From: Alphaproteobacteria bacterium
GTDB lineage: Bacteria > Pseudomonadota > Alphaproteobacteria > CACIAM-22H2
Direction of reading: 5' to 3'
NCBI GenBank assembly: GCA_947500965.1
Contig: CANMWW010000004.1
Coordinates: forward strand, 1 to 20,417
Length of the DNA: 20,417 bases
Every line of letters begins with the position of its first letter. The first letter of the stretch is position 1. The translations under genes and the position numbers were made by a program. Shown here in pieces: positions 15,043 to 20,417 of the stretch. The notes below the pieces were generated by a model, which had not been told where the DNA came from, ran no database searches, and saw only the letters and a list, made by a program, of their open reading frames with translations.

Positions 15043-15663
15043 TCAGGGCCAGGAGGGCCGCGTCATGGCGAAGACCTCGCCGAGCCGCGCATAGTCCTGG
15101 TAGCCGAGCCGCCCGATCGGCTGCATGCGCGCGTAGTCGACCATGCCGTCGACGATCACCGTGTCGGCGATGTGGATGCCGACGACCTCGCCGACGATCA
15201 GCGTGTTCGGTTCCTCGGCGCTGGCCGAGAGCAGCGGCACGGTGCGCACGTGCCGGCACTCGAGATGCACGGGGCTCTCCTTGACGCGCGGCGGGCGCAC
15301 CACGCGCGAGGGCTCGGCCGTGACGCGCGCGAGGTCGAACTCGTCGACGCCGTGCGGCGCCGGGGCGGAGCTGCGGTTCATGTGCTCGCGCAGGTCCCAG
15401 GTCGCCATGTTGACCACGAATTCCTTCGTCGCCTCGATGTTGGCGATGCTGTCCTTGAAGCCGTGGTCGGTGGCGTGCCGGCCCGTCGCCGAGAAGATCA
15501 CCTGCGGCGGCACGTAGGCGACGGCGTTGAAGAAGGAATAGGGCGCGAGGTTGACGGCCCCCGCCGCGTCGATCGACGAGATCCAGCCGATCGGCCGCGG
15601 CACGACGATGGCGTTGAAGGGATTGTGGCGCAGGCCATGGGGCTCGCCGGGGCGGAAGAACAT
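15043..15663 (-). CDS. Flavin reductase family protein (FMN-binding split barrel)
   Basis: A 206-residue protein of the flavin reductase-like / FMN-binding split-barrel family. The diagnostic region is VPRPIGWISSID followed by NLAPYSFFNAV (residues 21-47), then PPQVIFSATG and EFVVNMATWDLREHMN. Such proteins bind FMN; some reduce free flavin with NAD(P)H for a two-component monooxygenase, others are substrate-specific oxidoreductases. The VPRPIGW form is common in the latter, DIM6/NTAB-like group. GGAG precedes ATG 15663 by seven bases. It is the last gene of the run with the TfdA-like oxygenase, SDR and SnoaL-like protein, 23 bp behind the latter. No monooxygenase partner of the flavin-dependent kind is present in the window. 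Confidence 0.88.
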   Translation of the reverse strand: MFFRPGEPHGLRHNPFNAIVVPRPIGWISSIDAAGAVNLAPYSFFNAVAYVPPQVIFSATGRHATDHGFKDSIANIEATKEFVVNMATWDLREHMNRSSAPAPHGVDEFDLARVTAEPSRVVRPPRVKESPVHLECRHVRTVPLLSASAEEPNTLIVGEVVGIHIADTVIVDGMVDYARMQPIGRLGYQDYARLGEVFAMTRPSWP

Positions 15664-15686
15664 GCTCGGGCTCCGTTCGCTTCGGG

Positions 15687-16190
15687 TCAGGCGGCGCGCG
15701 CGCCGCCCATCGGGTTGGGCAGGTAGCCGACGAAGCCGGAGATGCGCCAGCGTCCCCTCTCGCGGCGGCAGAAATAGAGGGTCTGCCACAGCAGCGTGTC
15801 GGTCCCGCCATCGGCGCGGCGGATCGTGCCGTCGAACTTCTTGCGCGCGACCGCGCTGGCGCCCGCGATGTCGATGTCGATGTCGCGCAGCGTCGTGGCG
15901 CGGAAGATGGCCTCGCGCAGCGGCTCGGCGAATTCCGTCGCCGCCGTCTCGCGCGCCTGGCGCAGCCATTCCTCGCGATAGGCCTCGACCGTGGGGAAGG
16001 CGATGCGCCAGCTGTCCGGCCGGTCCGAGCGCATCGCGTGCAGGCCGAGGAAGCCGGCGCGCACGAAGTCGGCGGCCACCATCGACCAGTCGGCGGCGAC
16101 GAAGGCGTCGATGTCGCGCGCCACGAGCATGTTCCAGATCGCGTGGCGATCCGGGTCGCCCGGGGGGAAGGGATTGCGCGTCGGGTCCAT
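15687..16190 (-). CDS. SnoaL/NTF2-like domain protein
   Basis: A 167-residue protein with the layout of the NTF2/SnoaL fold: N-terminal helices (DRHAIWNMLVARDIDAFVAADW), a middle helical part, then curved beta strands ending RRERGRWRISGFVGYLPNP. Members are small isomerases, cyclases, dehydratases, or the beta subunits of ring-hydroxylating oxygenases; here no alpha subunit is beside it, so an accessory enzyme of the operon is more likely. The short DRHAIWNML-AADWSMVAADF pattern is shared by uncharacterised proteins in catabolic operons (recalled, not checked). ATG 16190 was chosen because AGGAGG lies five bases before it; the frame stays open upstream to 16553 but lies there over the SDR gene. 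Gaps of 19 and 23 bp to its neighbours support one operon. Confidence 0.78.
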   Translation of the reverse strand: MDPTRNPFPPGDPDRHAIWNMLVARDIDAFVAADWSMVAADFVRAGFLGLHAMRSDRPDSWRIAFPTVEAYREEWLRQARETAATEFAEPLREAIFRATTLRDIDIDIAGASAVARKKFDGTIRRADGGTDTLLWQTLYFCRRERGRWRISGFVGYLPNPMGGARAA

Positions 16191-16209
16191 CTGCCTCCTG
16201 CCTTCGCGT

Positions 16210-16983
16210 TCAGCCGCCGAGCACGGTCTCGACGAAGCCATGGTTGCCCGCCGACAGCCCGCAATCGACCGGCAGCGCGGCGCCCGTGATCGCGCCGGCG
16301 AGCGGCGAGGCGAGGAAGAGCACCGCGGCGGCCACCTCGGCCGGCTCGACGAGGCGCCCCATCGGGTAGAAGCGCGCCGTGCGCTCGACCACGCCGGGAT
16401 CCTTCTCGATGCGGTGGTCCCATGCCGGCGTGCGCACCGAGCCGGGGCAGACCGCGTTGGCGCGGATGCCCGCGCGGCCGTGCTCGACCGCGATCGCGCG
16501 GCACCAGGCGAGCAGCCCTGCCTTGGCGGCCGAGTAGGCGGGGTTGCCGACATGCAGCAGGGCGTTGACCGAGCTCACGCAGACGATCGCGCCGCCGCCG
16601 CGCGCGGCCATCGCGGGCAGCAGCGCGGCGGTGAAGCGCATCGCGCCGACGAGGTTGACCTCGATCTCGCGCGCCGCGAGGTCGGCGTCCCAGCCGCGCA
16701 GGGTCTCGGCGCGGGTGAAGCCGGCATTGCTGACGACGACATCCGGCGCGCCGCCCCGCGCGAGCAGCGCCTGCGCGGCCGCGTCGGTGGCGGCGGGGTC
16801 GGCGAGGTCGAAGCCGAGGCGCTCCTCGGCCTCGAGCGCGTCGAGCGCCGGCCCGGCCCGGTCGCAGGCGAGGATGCGCGCGCCGGCGCCGCGGAACGCC
16901 GCGAGCAGCGCCGCGCCGATGCCGCCACCCGCGCCGGTGACGACGACCCGCCTGCCCTCGAGCCCGAAGGGGGAGGGGCTCAC
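16210..16983 (-). CDS. SDR family oxidoreductase
   Basis: A 257-residue classical short-chain dehydrogenase/reductase. It shows the cofactor motif TGAGGGIG (16-23), NAG (86-88), and the catalytic Ser138, Tyr150 and Lys154 (SSVN and YSAAK). Asp41 at the end of the second beta strand points to NAD(H) rather than NADP(H). The C-terminal segment WDHRIEKDPGVVERTARFYPMGRL, in part, forms the substrate lid; substrate is unknown, probably an alcohol or ketone made by the oxygenase upstream. The start is GTG (16983-16981), overlapping the TGA of the TfdA-like gene as GTGA, so it is translated by coupling. No better ATG lies at the N terminus of the fold. Confidence 0.92.
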   Translation of the reverse strand: MSPSPFGLEGRRVVVTGAGGGIGAALLAAFRGAGARILACDRAGPALDALEAEERLGFDLADPAATDAAAQALLARGGAPDVVVSNAGFTRAETLRGWDADLAAREIEVNLVGAMRFTAALLPAMAARGGGAIVCVSSVNALLHVGNPAYSAAKAGLLAWCRAIAVEHGRAGIRANAVCPGSVRTPAWDHRIEKDPGVVERTARFYPMGRLVEPAEVAAAVLFLASPLAGAITGAALPVDCGLSAGNHGFVETVLGG

Positions 16984-17864
16984 GCGGCCTGCGCGACCGT
17001 CGGGCCGTCGCCCGCGATCGTCGTGCGGCGCACGTCGCGCTTCTCCACCGTGTCGGCGAAGGGGCGCACGCGATGCATCGTCTGGCGGTTGTCCCAGATC
17101 ACGAGGTCGTGCGCGCGCCAGGGATGGGAATAGACGAAGCGCCTCTGCGTGGCGTGCTCGGCGAGCTCGCGGATGAAGTCGTTCGCCTCGGCCACCGGCC
17201 AGCCGACGATGCCGCCGATATGCGAGGAGAGGTAGATCGACCTGCGGCCGGTGACGGGATGGGTGCGCACGAGGCGCTGGCGCACCGGCCGGAACATCTC
17301 GCGCTCCTGCGGCGTCATCTCGGTGAAGCCGAGCTTGCCGCGCGAGAACATGAGCGAATGCTCGCAGACGAGGTCCTCGATCCGCGCCTTCGTCTCGTCG
17401 TCGAGCTCGTCCCAGGCCGCGCGCATGTCGGCGAACTCCGTGTTGCCGCCGCGCGAGGGGATGATGCGCGCGGAGAGCAGCGAGTATTTCGCGGGCACGT
17501 CGCGGAACGAGCTGTCGGAATGCCAGAGCCGGTTGCCGAGCGCGAAGAGCCGGTGGCGGTCGTCGCGCTTCACGATGTTCTGGTCGCGGTCGAGGTTCGA
17601 GACATCCGCGAAGTCCGTGCTGAGGCGCTTCTCCTCGAGCTTCTGCAGGTCGCCGGCGAGCGCCTTCTCGATCTCGCCGAAGTTGAGGCTGAAGGCGAGC
17701 TGCTGCGCGTCGTCGAGCGGCTGGCCGGGGAAGACGAGCACGGCGTGTCGGTCCATGCCCGCCTCGATCGCGGCGACCTCGTCGCGCGCGAGTGGCCGGC
17801 GCAGGTCGACGCCCGTCACCTCGCCGCCGACATGCGGATGAAGGGCCCTGATCGAGATGCTCAT
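16980..17864 (-). CDS. TfdA-like TauD/TfdA family Fe(II)/2-oxoglutarate dioxygenase
   Basis: A 294-residue enzyme of the TauD/TfdA family. The iron ligands are His115 and Asp117 (LWHSDSSF) and His264 (WDNRQTMHRVRPF), with Arg279 as the 2-oxoglutarate anchor. The blocks LWHSDSSF, GGNTEFADMRAAWD and AEHATQRRFVYSHPW are closer to TfdA (2,4-dichlorophenoxyacetate dioxygenase) than to TauD as I recall them. The family hydroxylates the carbon next to O, S or N, so that an ether, sulfonate or amine is cleaved; the real substrate is open. GAGGAGG lies ten bases before ATG 17864. It is first in the operon with the SDR, SnoaL-like and flavin reductase genes and diverges from the PhyH-type dioxygenase gene across 186 bp. 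Confidence 0.9.
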   Translation of the reverse strand: MSISIRALHPHVGGEVTGVDLRRPLARDEVAAIEAGMDRHAVLVFPGQPLDDAQQLAFSLNFGEIEKALAGDLQKLEEKRLSTDFADVSNLDRDQNIVKRDDRHRLFALGNRLWHSDSSFRDVPAKYSLLSARIIPSRGGNTEFADMRAAWDELDDETKARIEDLVCEHSLMFSRGKLGFTEMTPQEREMFRPVRQRLVRTHPVTGRRSIYLSSHIGGIVGWPVAEANDFIRELAEHATQRRFVYSHPWRAHDLVIWDNRQTMHRVRPFADTVEKRDVRRTTIAGDGPTVAQAA

Positions 17865-17941
17865 CTTGCCTTGCCTCCTCCCGGGGCGGCGGGGCGGACC
17901 CCCCGCGGCGCCGCGGCTTGCGGAGCGAATTGTCGGCGCAT

Positions 17942-17970
17942 TTACCAGCCGATTCCAGAGGGCTTATGAT
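17942..17970 (+). promoter_or_regulatory. Candidate sigma-70-type promoter for the PhyH gene
   Basis: TTACCA (17942-17947), a 17-bp spacer and TATGAT (17965-17970). The hexamers match the consensus in four and five of six positions and lie in an A+T-richer island (about 17925-17975) within very G+C-rich DNA. A start near 17977 gives a leader of about 75 bases before ATG 18051. The minus-strand promoter for the TfdA-like gene must lie in the same 186-bp region but was not identified. Confidence 0.4.
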
Positions 17971-18050
17971 GCGCGCCGCCGACGGGGAGATGCGATGGCC
18001 GGCCGGCCGTGCCGATGCTCCCGCCGGCGCACGCGAGGGAAGGCACGCAC

Positions 18051-19058
18051 ATGCGCGAATTCACCGACTCCAGCCCGCTCGCCGGGGACATGCCTGCGCT
18101 GCGCGCGCGGCTCGCGGAGGACGGCTACCTGTTCCTGCGCGGGCTCATGCCGCGCGATGCGGTCGCCGCCGTGCAGCGCGAGGTCGGCGCCGTCGTGCGC
18201 GAGGCGGGCTGGCTGCGCGCCGACGCGCCGGTCGAGGAGGCGCTTGCCGACCAGGCGGGGTTCTGCGTCGACCCCGAGCCGCGCTACCTGGACGTGCTGA
18301 GGCGGATCAACCGCCTCGAATCCTACCATGCGCTCAAGCACCACCCGGCCCTGCTCGGCTTCCTCGAGAAGCTGCTGGGCGGCGAGGTCTTCCCGCATCC
18401 GCGCGTGCTCATGCGCAACATCTTCCCGGCGCGCGAGACCTACACGACCAAGGCGCACCAGGACTTCCCGAACGTCCAGGGCACGACCGAGGTCTACACG
18501 GCGTGGATCCCGATGATCGACGTGCCGATGGAGGCCGGGCCGCTCCAGGTGGCCGTCGGCTCGCATCGCTCGGGGGTCTACGACTTCCACATCGGCGCCG
18601 GCGCCGGCGGGATCGAGATCGCCGATCCGCTGGAGGGGCGCTGGGCGAGCGGGCCCTTCGCGGTCGGCGACGTGCTGCTCTTCCACTCGATGCTCGTGCA
18701 CAAGGGCGTGCCCAACCGCAGCGAGCGGCTGCGCATGTCCATGGACGTGCGATTCCAGCGCGTCGACGAACCCTTCAACCTCGACAACGCGAATTCGGAC
18801 GGCCAGCCTCTCTCCTGGGAGGAGATCCACGCCGGCTGGCGGTCGGAGGAACTCAAGTACTACTGGCGGCGCCTGCCGCTCGCGGCGCGCGAATTCGACC
18901 GCACCTGGTTCGACCGCCGCGACGCGCTCGCCTTCGAGCTCGGCGAGGCGAGCGACCCGCGTGCGCGCTCGGTGCTGCAGCGCATCGTCGCGCGCGACGC
19001 GGACGAGGCCAAGCGCGCGCGCGCCCAGGCGCTGCTCGACGCCCTGCCCGTCGACTGA
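18051..19058 (+). CDS. Phytanoyl-CoA dioxygenase (PhyH) family protein
   Basis: A 335-residue Fe(II)/2-oxoglutarate oxygenase of the PhyH family. Iron ligands are His136 and Asp138 (KAHQDFPN) and His217 (FHSMLVHKGVPN); Arg228 in RLRMSMDVRF is the likely 2-oxoglutarate-binding residue. The MEAGPLQVAVGSH and GPFAVGDVLLFHS segments are typical. Bacterial members hydroxylate diverse substrates such as ectoine, CoA thioesters and natural-product intermediates; this one has no CoA-specific mark that I can see. ATG 18051 is preferred over the in-frame ATG 18009 because GAGGGAAGG lies seven bases before it and the extra 14 residues look like leader. A PP2C-like gene follows after 17 bp on the same strand. 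Confidence 0.9.
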   Translation: MREFTDSSPLAGDMPALRARLAEDGYLFLRGLMPRDAVAAVQREVGAVVREAGWLRADAPVEEALADQAGFCVDPEPRYLDVLRRINRLESYHALKHHPALLGFLEKLLGGEVFPHPRVLMRNIFPARETYTTKAHQDFPNVQGTTEVYTAWIPMIDVPMEAGPLQVAVGSHRSGVYDFHIGAGAGGIEIADPLEGRWASGPFAVGDVLLFHSMLVHKGVPNRSERLRMSMDVRFQRVDEPFNLDNANSDGQPLSWEEIHAGWRSEELKYYWRRLPLAAREFDRTWFDRRDALAFELGEASDPRARSVLQRIVARDADEAKRARAQALLDALPVD

Positions 19059-19075
19059 CCCGGGGCGGCGCGCCG

Positions 19076-20077
19076 ATGCGCATCGAGGCCTTCACCGAGG
19101 GCAGGGACCCCGCGCGGCCCGAGGCCAACGAGGACCGGTTCCTCGTGCTGCCGGGCCGCGCCTACGCCGCGATCGACGGCGTCACGTCGCGCCTCGGCAC
19201 GCGCTACGACGACATGCTCTCCGGCCAGTACGGCGCGGTGCTGGTGCGCGACGCGCTGGAGGCGCGGCTGGGCGGCGGCCGCGCCGCGCCGGGCGACGCG
19301 CGCGCGCTGGTGGCGGAGCTCACGGCCACGATCGCCGCCGCCTACGCGCGGCACGGCACGCTCGACGTCGCGCGCCGCGACCCCAACCATCGCTTCGCTA
19401 CGACGCTCGCCCTCGTGCTCGAGCACCCGTCCGAGATCGAGATCCTGCTGGTGGGCGACAGCGGCGTGCGCATCGGTTGCGCGCGCGACATCCGCCTCGA
19501 CAAGGACCTCGACCGCGTGACGGCCAACCTGCGGCAGGCGGCGTGGCGCGCGCTGGCGCCGGCCTGCCCGGACTCGGCGCGGCGCGAGGCGCTGGCGCGG
19601 CGCGTCACCTGGAACGGCGCGGGCCAGGACCCGGCGGGGCTGGAGGGCGCGCTCGACGCCGCCGCGCTGGCGGCGCTCGGCGCGGAGGCGGTGGCGTCGT
19701 CGCTGCGCGCGATGCCGCATCTCCCGCGCGCGGAGGTCGAGCGGCTGGTGGGCGGCGGGATCCTTGGCGCGCAGGGCGGGTTCCAGAACGATCCCGTCTC
19801 GCCGCTCGGCTATTCCTGCCTCGATGGCTTCGATGTGGCGATGGGCCGCGTCCACCACGAACGCCTGCCGCGCGCCGGCCTCTCCTGCGTCGAGCTCTAC
19901 ACCGATGGCTATTTCCGGCCCGGCGACGGCTTCGGCCTCGAGGCCTGGGAGCGCGCCTTTGCAGAGGTCGAGCGCGAGGACCCGCACAAGATCGGCGCGC
20001 ATGCCGGCGTGAAGGGCTCGATCGGCGGCATGCGCTCCGACGACCGCACCTATGTCGGGGTTCGCTGGAACAGCTGA
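19076..20077 (+). CDS. PP2C-like protein phosphatase
   Basis: A 333-residue protein with the ordered motifs of PPM/PP2C Ser/Thr phosphatases: ANEDRF (Asp20), IDGVTS (Asp34), RFATTLALVL (107-116), VGDSGVRI (Asp128), YTDGYF (Asp277) and SDDRTYVGVRW (Asp322/Asp323). These Asp residues hold the two metal ions. About 120 residues separate the GDS and TDG motifs, with an Ala/Arg-rich helical insert at about 140-225. No FHA, PAS or membrane segment is present and no Ser/Thr kinase gene is in the window, so the target is unknown; metal-dependent activity on a small phosphorylated molecule is also possible. It starts 17 bp after the PhyH gene with a weak GGGGCGG upstream, probably in the same transcript. 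Confidence 0.8.
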   Translation: MRIEAFTEGRDPARPEANEDRFLVLPGRAYAAIDGVTSRLGTRYDDMLSGQYGAVLVRDALEARLGGGRAAPGDARALVAELTATIAAAYARHGTLDVARRDPNHRFATTLALVLEHPSEIEILLVGDSGVRIGCARDIRLDKDLDRVTANLRQAAWRALAPACPDSARREALARRVTWNGAGQDPAGLEGALDAAALAALGAEAVASSLRAMPHLPRAEVERLVGGGILGAQGGFQNDPVSPLGYSCLDGFDVAMGRVHHERLPRAGLSCVELYTDGYFRPGDGFGLEAWERAFAEVEREDPHKIGAHAGVKGSIGGMRSDDRTYVGVRWNS

Positions 20078-20129
20078 GCCGCGGACCAGCAAGGGCAAGC
20101 GAGGCCAGGCAGAGCAAGGGAAAGGCCTT

Positions 20130-20166
20130 GCTCCTCCCCCGGCCGCGCGGAGCGCGGGTGGGGGAG
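20130..20166. repeat. 37-bp direct repeat, copy 1 (hairpin-forming)
   Basis: Identical to 20381-20417. The unit can fold: CTCCCCC (20134-20140) pairs with GGGGGAG (20160-20166), and inside it CCGCGC pairs with GCGCGG around GGA. Copies are 251 bp apart. Confidence 0.85.
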
Positions 20167-20170
20167 GTGG

Positions 20171-20190
20171 CGCGCGCCGCGAGGCGCGCG
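20171..20190. repeat. Perfect 8-bp stem-loop with GCGA loop
   Basis: CGCGCGCC, loop GCGA, GGCGCGCG. The loop is of the GNRA type, which would make a stable RNA hairpin if transcribed. It lies four bases after repeat copy 1 and is probably part of the same element. Confidence 0.6.
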
Positions 20191-20269
20191 ACGGAGGGGG
20201 CGAGCGTTCTCCCTTGCGCAGTCTCGTCGACGCGCGTCACGCGGCGTCCGGCACGCATGCCCTCCCCGT

Positions 20270-20289
20270 CGCCGCGCTGGCGCGCGGCG
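20270..20289. repeat. Perfect 8-bp stem-loop
   Basis: CGCCGCGC (20270-20277), loop TGGC, GCGCGGCG (20282-20289). Confidence 0.55.
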
Positions 20290-20292
20290 CCA

Positions 20293-20327
20293 CCCCTCCC
20301 ATCCGCGCGTCGCGCGGACGGGAGGGG
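20293..20327. repeat. Long inverted repeat, 15-17 bp arms
   Basis: CCCCTCCCATCCGCGCG (20293-20309) is complementary to CGCGCGGACGGGAGGGG (20311-20327) except for one A opposite C in DNA terms. With a small loop at the centre this leaves a stem of about 15 bp, the longest in the window. Confidence 0.7.
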
Positions 20328-20380
20328 AGCCCGGTCCCTGCATCGGCGATCGCCCACGGAGCGCAGGAGAGCATCCTCTG

Positions 20381-20417
20381 GCTCCTCCCCCGGCCGCGCG
20401 GAGCGCGGGTGGGGGAG
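20381..20417. repeat. 37-bp direct repeat, copy 2 (reaches the window edge)
   Basis: Identical base for base to 20130-20166 as far as the window goes; the match may continue beyond the end. Confidence 0.85.

Larger units (their letters stand above)
20078..20417. repeat. Gene-free 340-bp tract with a cluster of G+C-rich hairpin repeats
   Basis: No plausible gene lies between the PP2C-like stop and the window end; open frames here have no family features and run through hairpins. The tract holds a 37-bp direct repeat (second copy cut by the window edge) and three more stem-loops. This style, CTCCCCC/GGGGGAG and CCCTCCC/GGGAGGG arms around CGCG-rich palindromes, is like the short interspersed intergenic elements common in alphaproteobacterial genomes. 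It could also serve as terminator for the PhyH-PP2C transcript. Confidence 0.7.

Noticed and set aside
15687..16190. SnoaL-like protein as the beta subunit of the Rieske oxygenase at 4527-5900
   Set aside because: The oxygenase is of the single-subunit type, lies about 10 kb away on the other strand, and the small gene is embedded in a different operon.
17903..17916. Perfect 14-bp palindrome CCGCGGCGCCGCGG upstream of the TfdA-like gene
   Set aside because: Pure G/C palindromes of this size are expected by chance here and it is not repeated at other promoters in the window.
19605..20357. Minus-strand open frame over the PP2C end and the repeat cluster
   Set aside because: It runs through hairpin repeats, is mostly Arg/Pro/Ala and has no recognisable domain.

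Overview
The window is chromosomal-looking, very G+C-rich DNA (about three quarters G+C by eye, with strong G/C at third codon positions). Gene families, the DUF1007 plus NicO pair and the hairpin-rich intergenic repeats at the right edge fit an alphaproteobacterium, perhaps Rhodospirillales/Acetobacteraceae or Hyphomicrobiales; this placement is inference. I see 18 protein genes (the first cut by the left edge), no rRNA or tRNA gene, no transposase, no phage gene and no CRISPR array.

Left part (1-5900, all +): the end of a hybrid histidine kinase (receiver domain), then a three-gene run hyuB-like, hyuA-like and a Rieske non-heme iron oxygenase. The two Hyu subunits would make an ATP-dependent cyclic-amide hydrolase or a related carboxylase, and the oxygenase would oxidise an aromatic or N-heterocyclic compound. 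The substrate is unknown.

Middle (5916-12874): a membrane sensor histidine kinase (-) with an atypical G1 box; divergently from it, an EamA-type transporter overlapping a RidA-family gene by 4 bp (+); then a minus-strand block read from right to left as an unknown membrane-anchored coiled-coil protein, an amidase, a DUF1007 periplasmic protein and a NicO-family Ni/Co transporter. The last three overlap one another, so the amidase is tied to the metal-transport pair.

Right part (12964-20077): a long alpha/beta hydrolase (+), then a minus-strand operon read from right to left as a TfdA-like 2-oxoglutarate dioxygenase, an SDR dehydrogenase, a SnoaL/NTF2-like protein and a flavin reductase-like protein. 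From the same control region the other strand carries a PhyH-type 2-oxoglutarate dioxygenase followed by a PP2C-like phosphatase. The last 340 bp hold no gene but a cluster of G+C-rich hairpins, including a 37-bp direct repeat.

Overall this looks like an accessory catabolic neighbourhood: amide/lactam hydrolysis, oxygenases of three kinds, hydrolase, dehydrogenase, RidA detoxification and an exporter, with two sensor kinases. No single pathway can be closed from the sequence. All three convergent gene junctions carry stem-loops, two of them built from the opposing stop codons.
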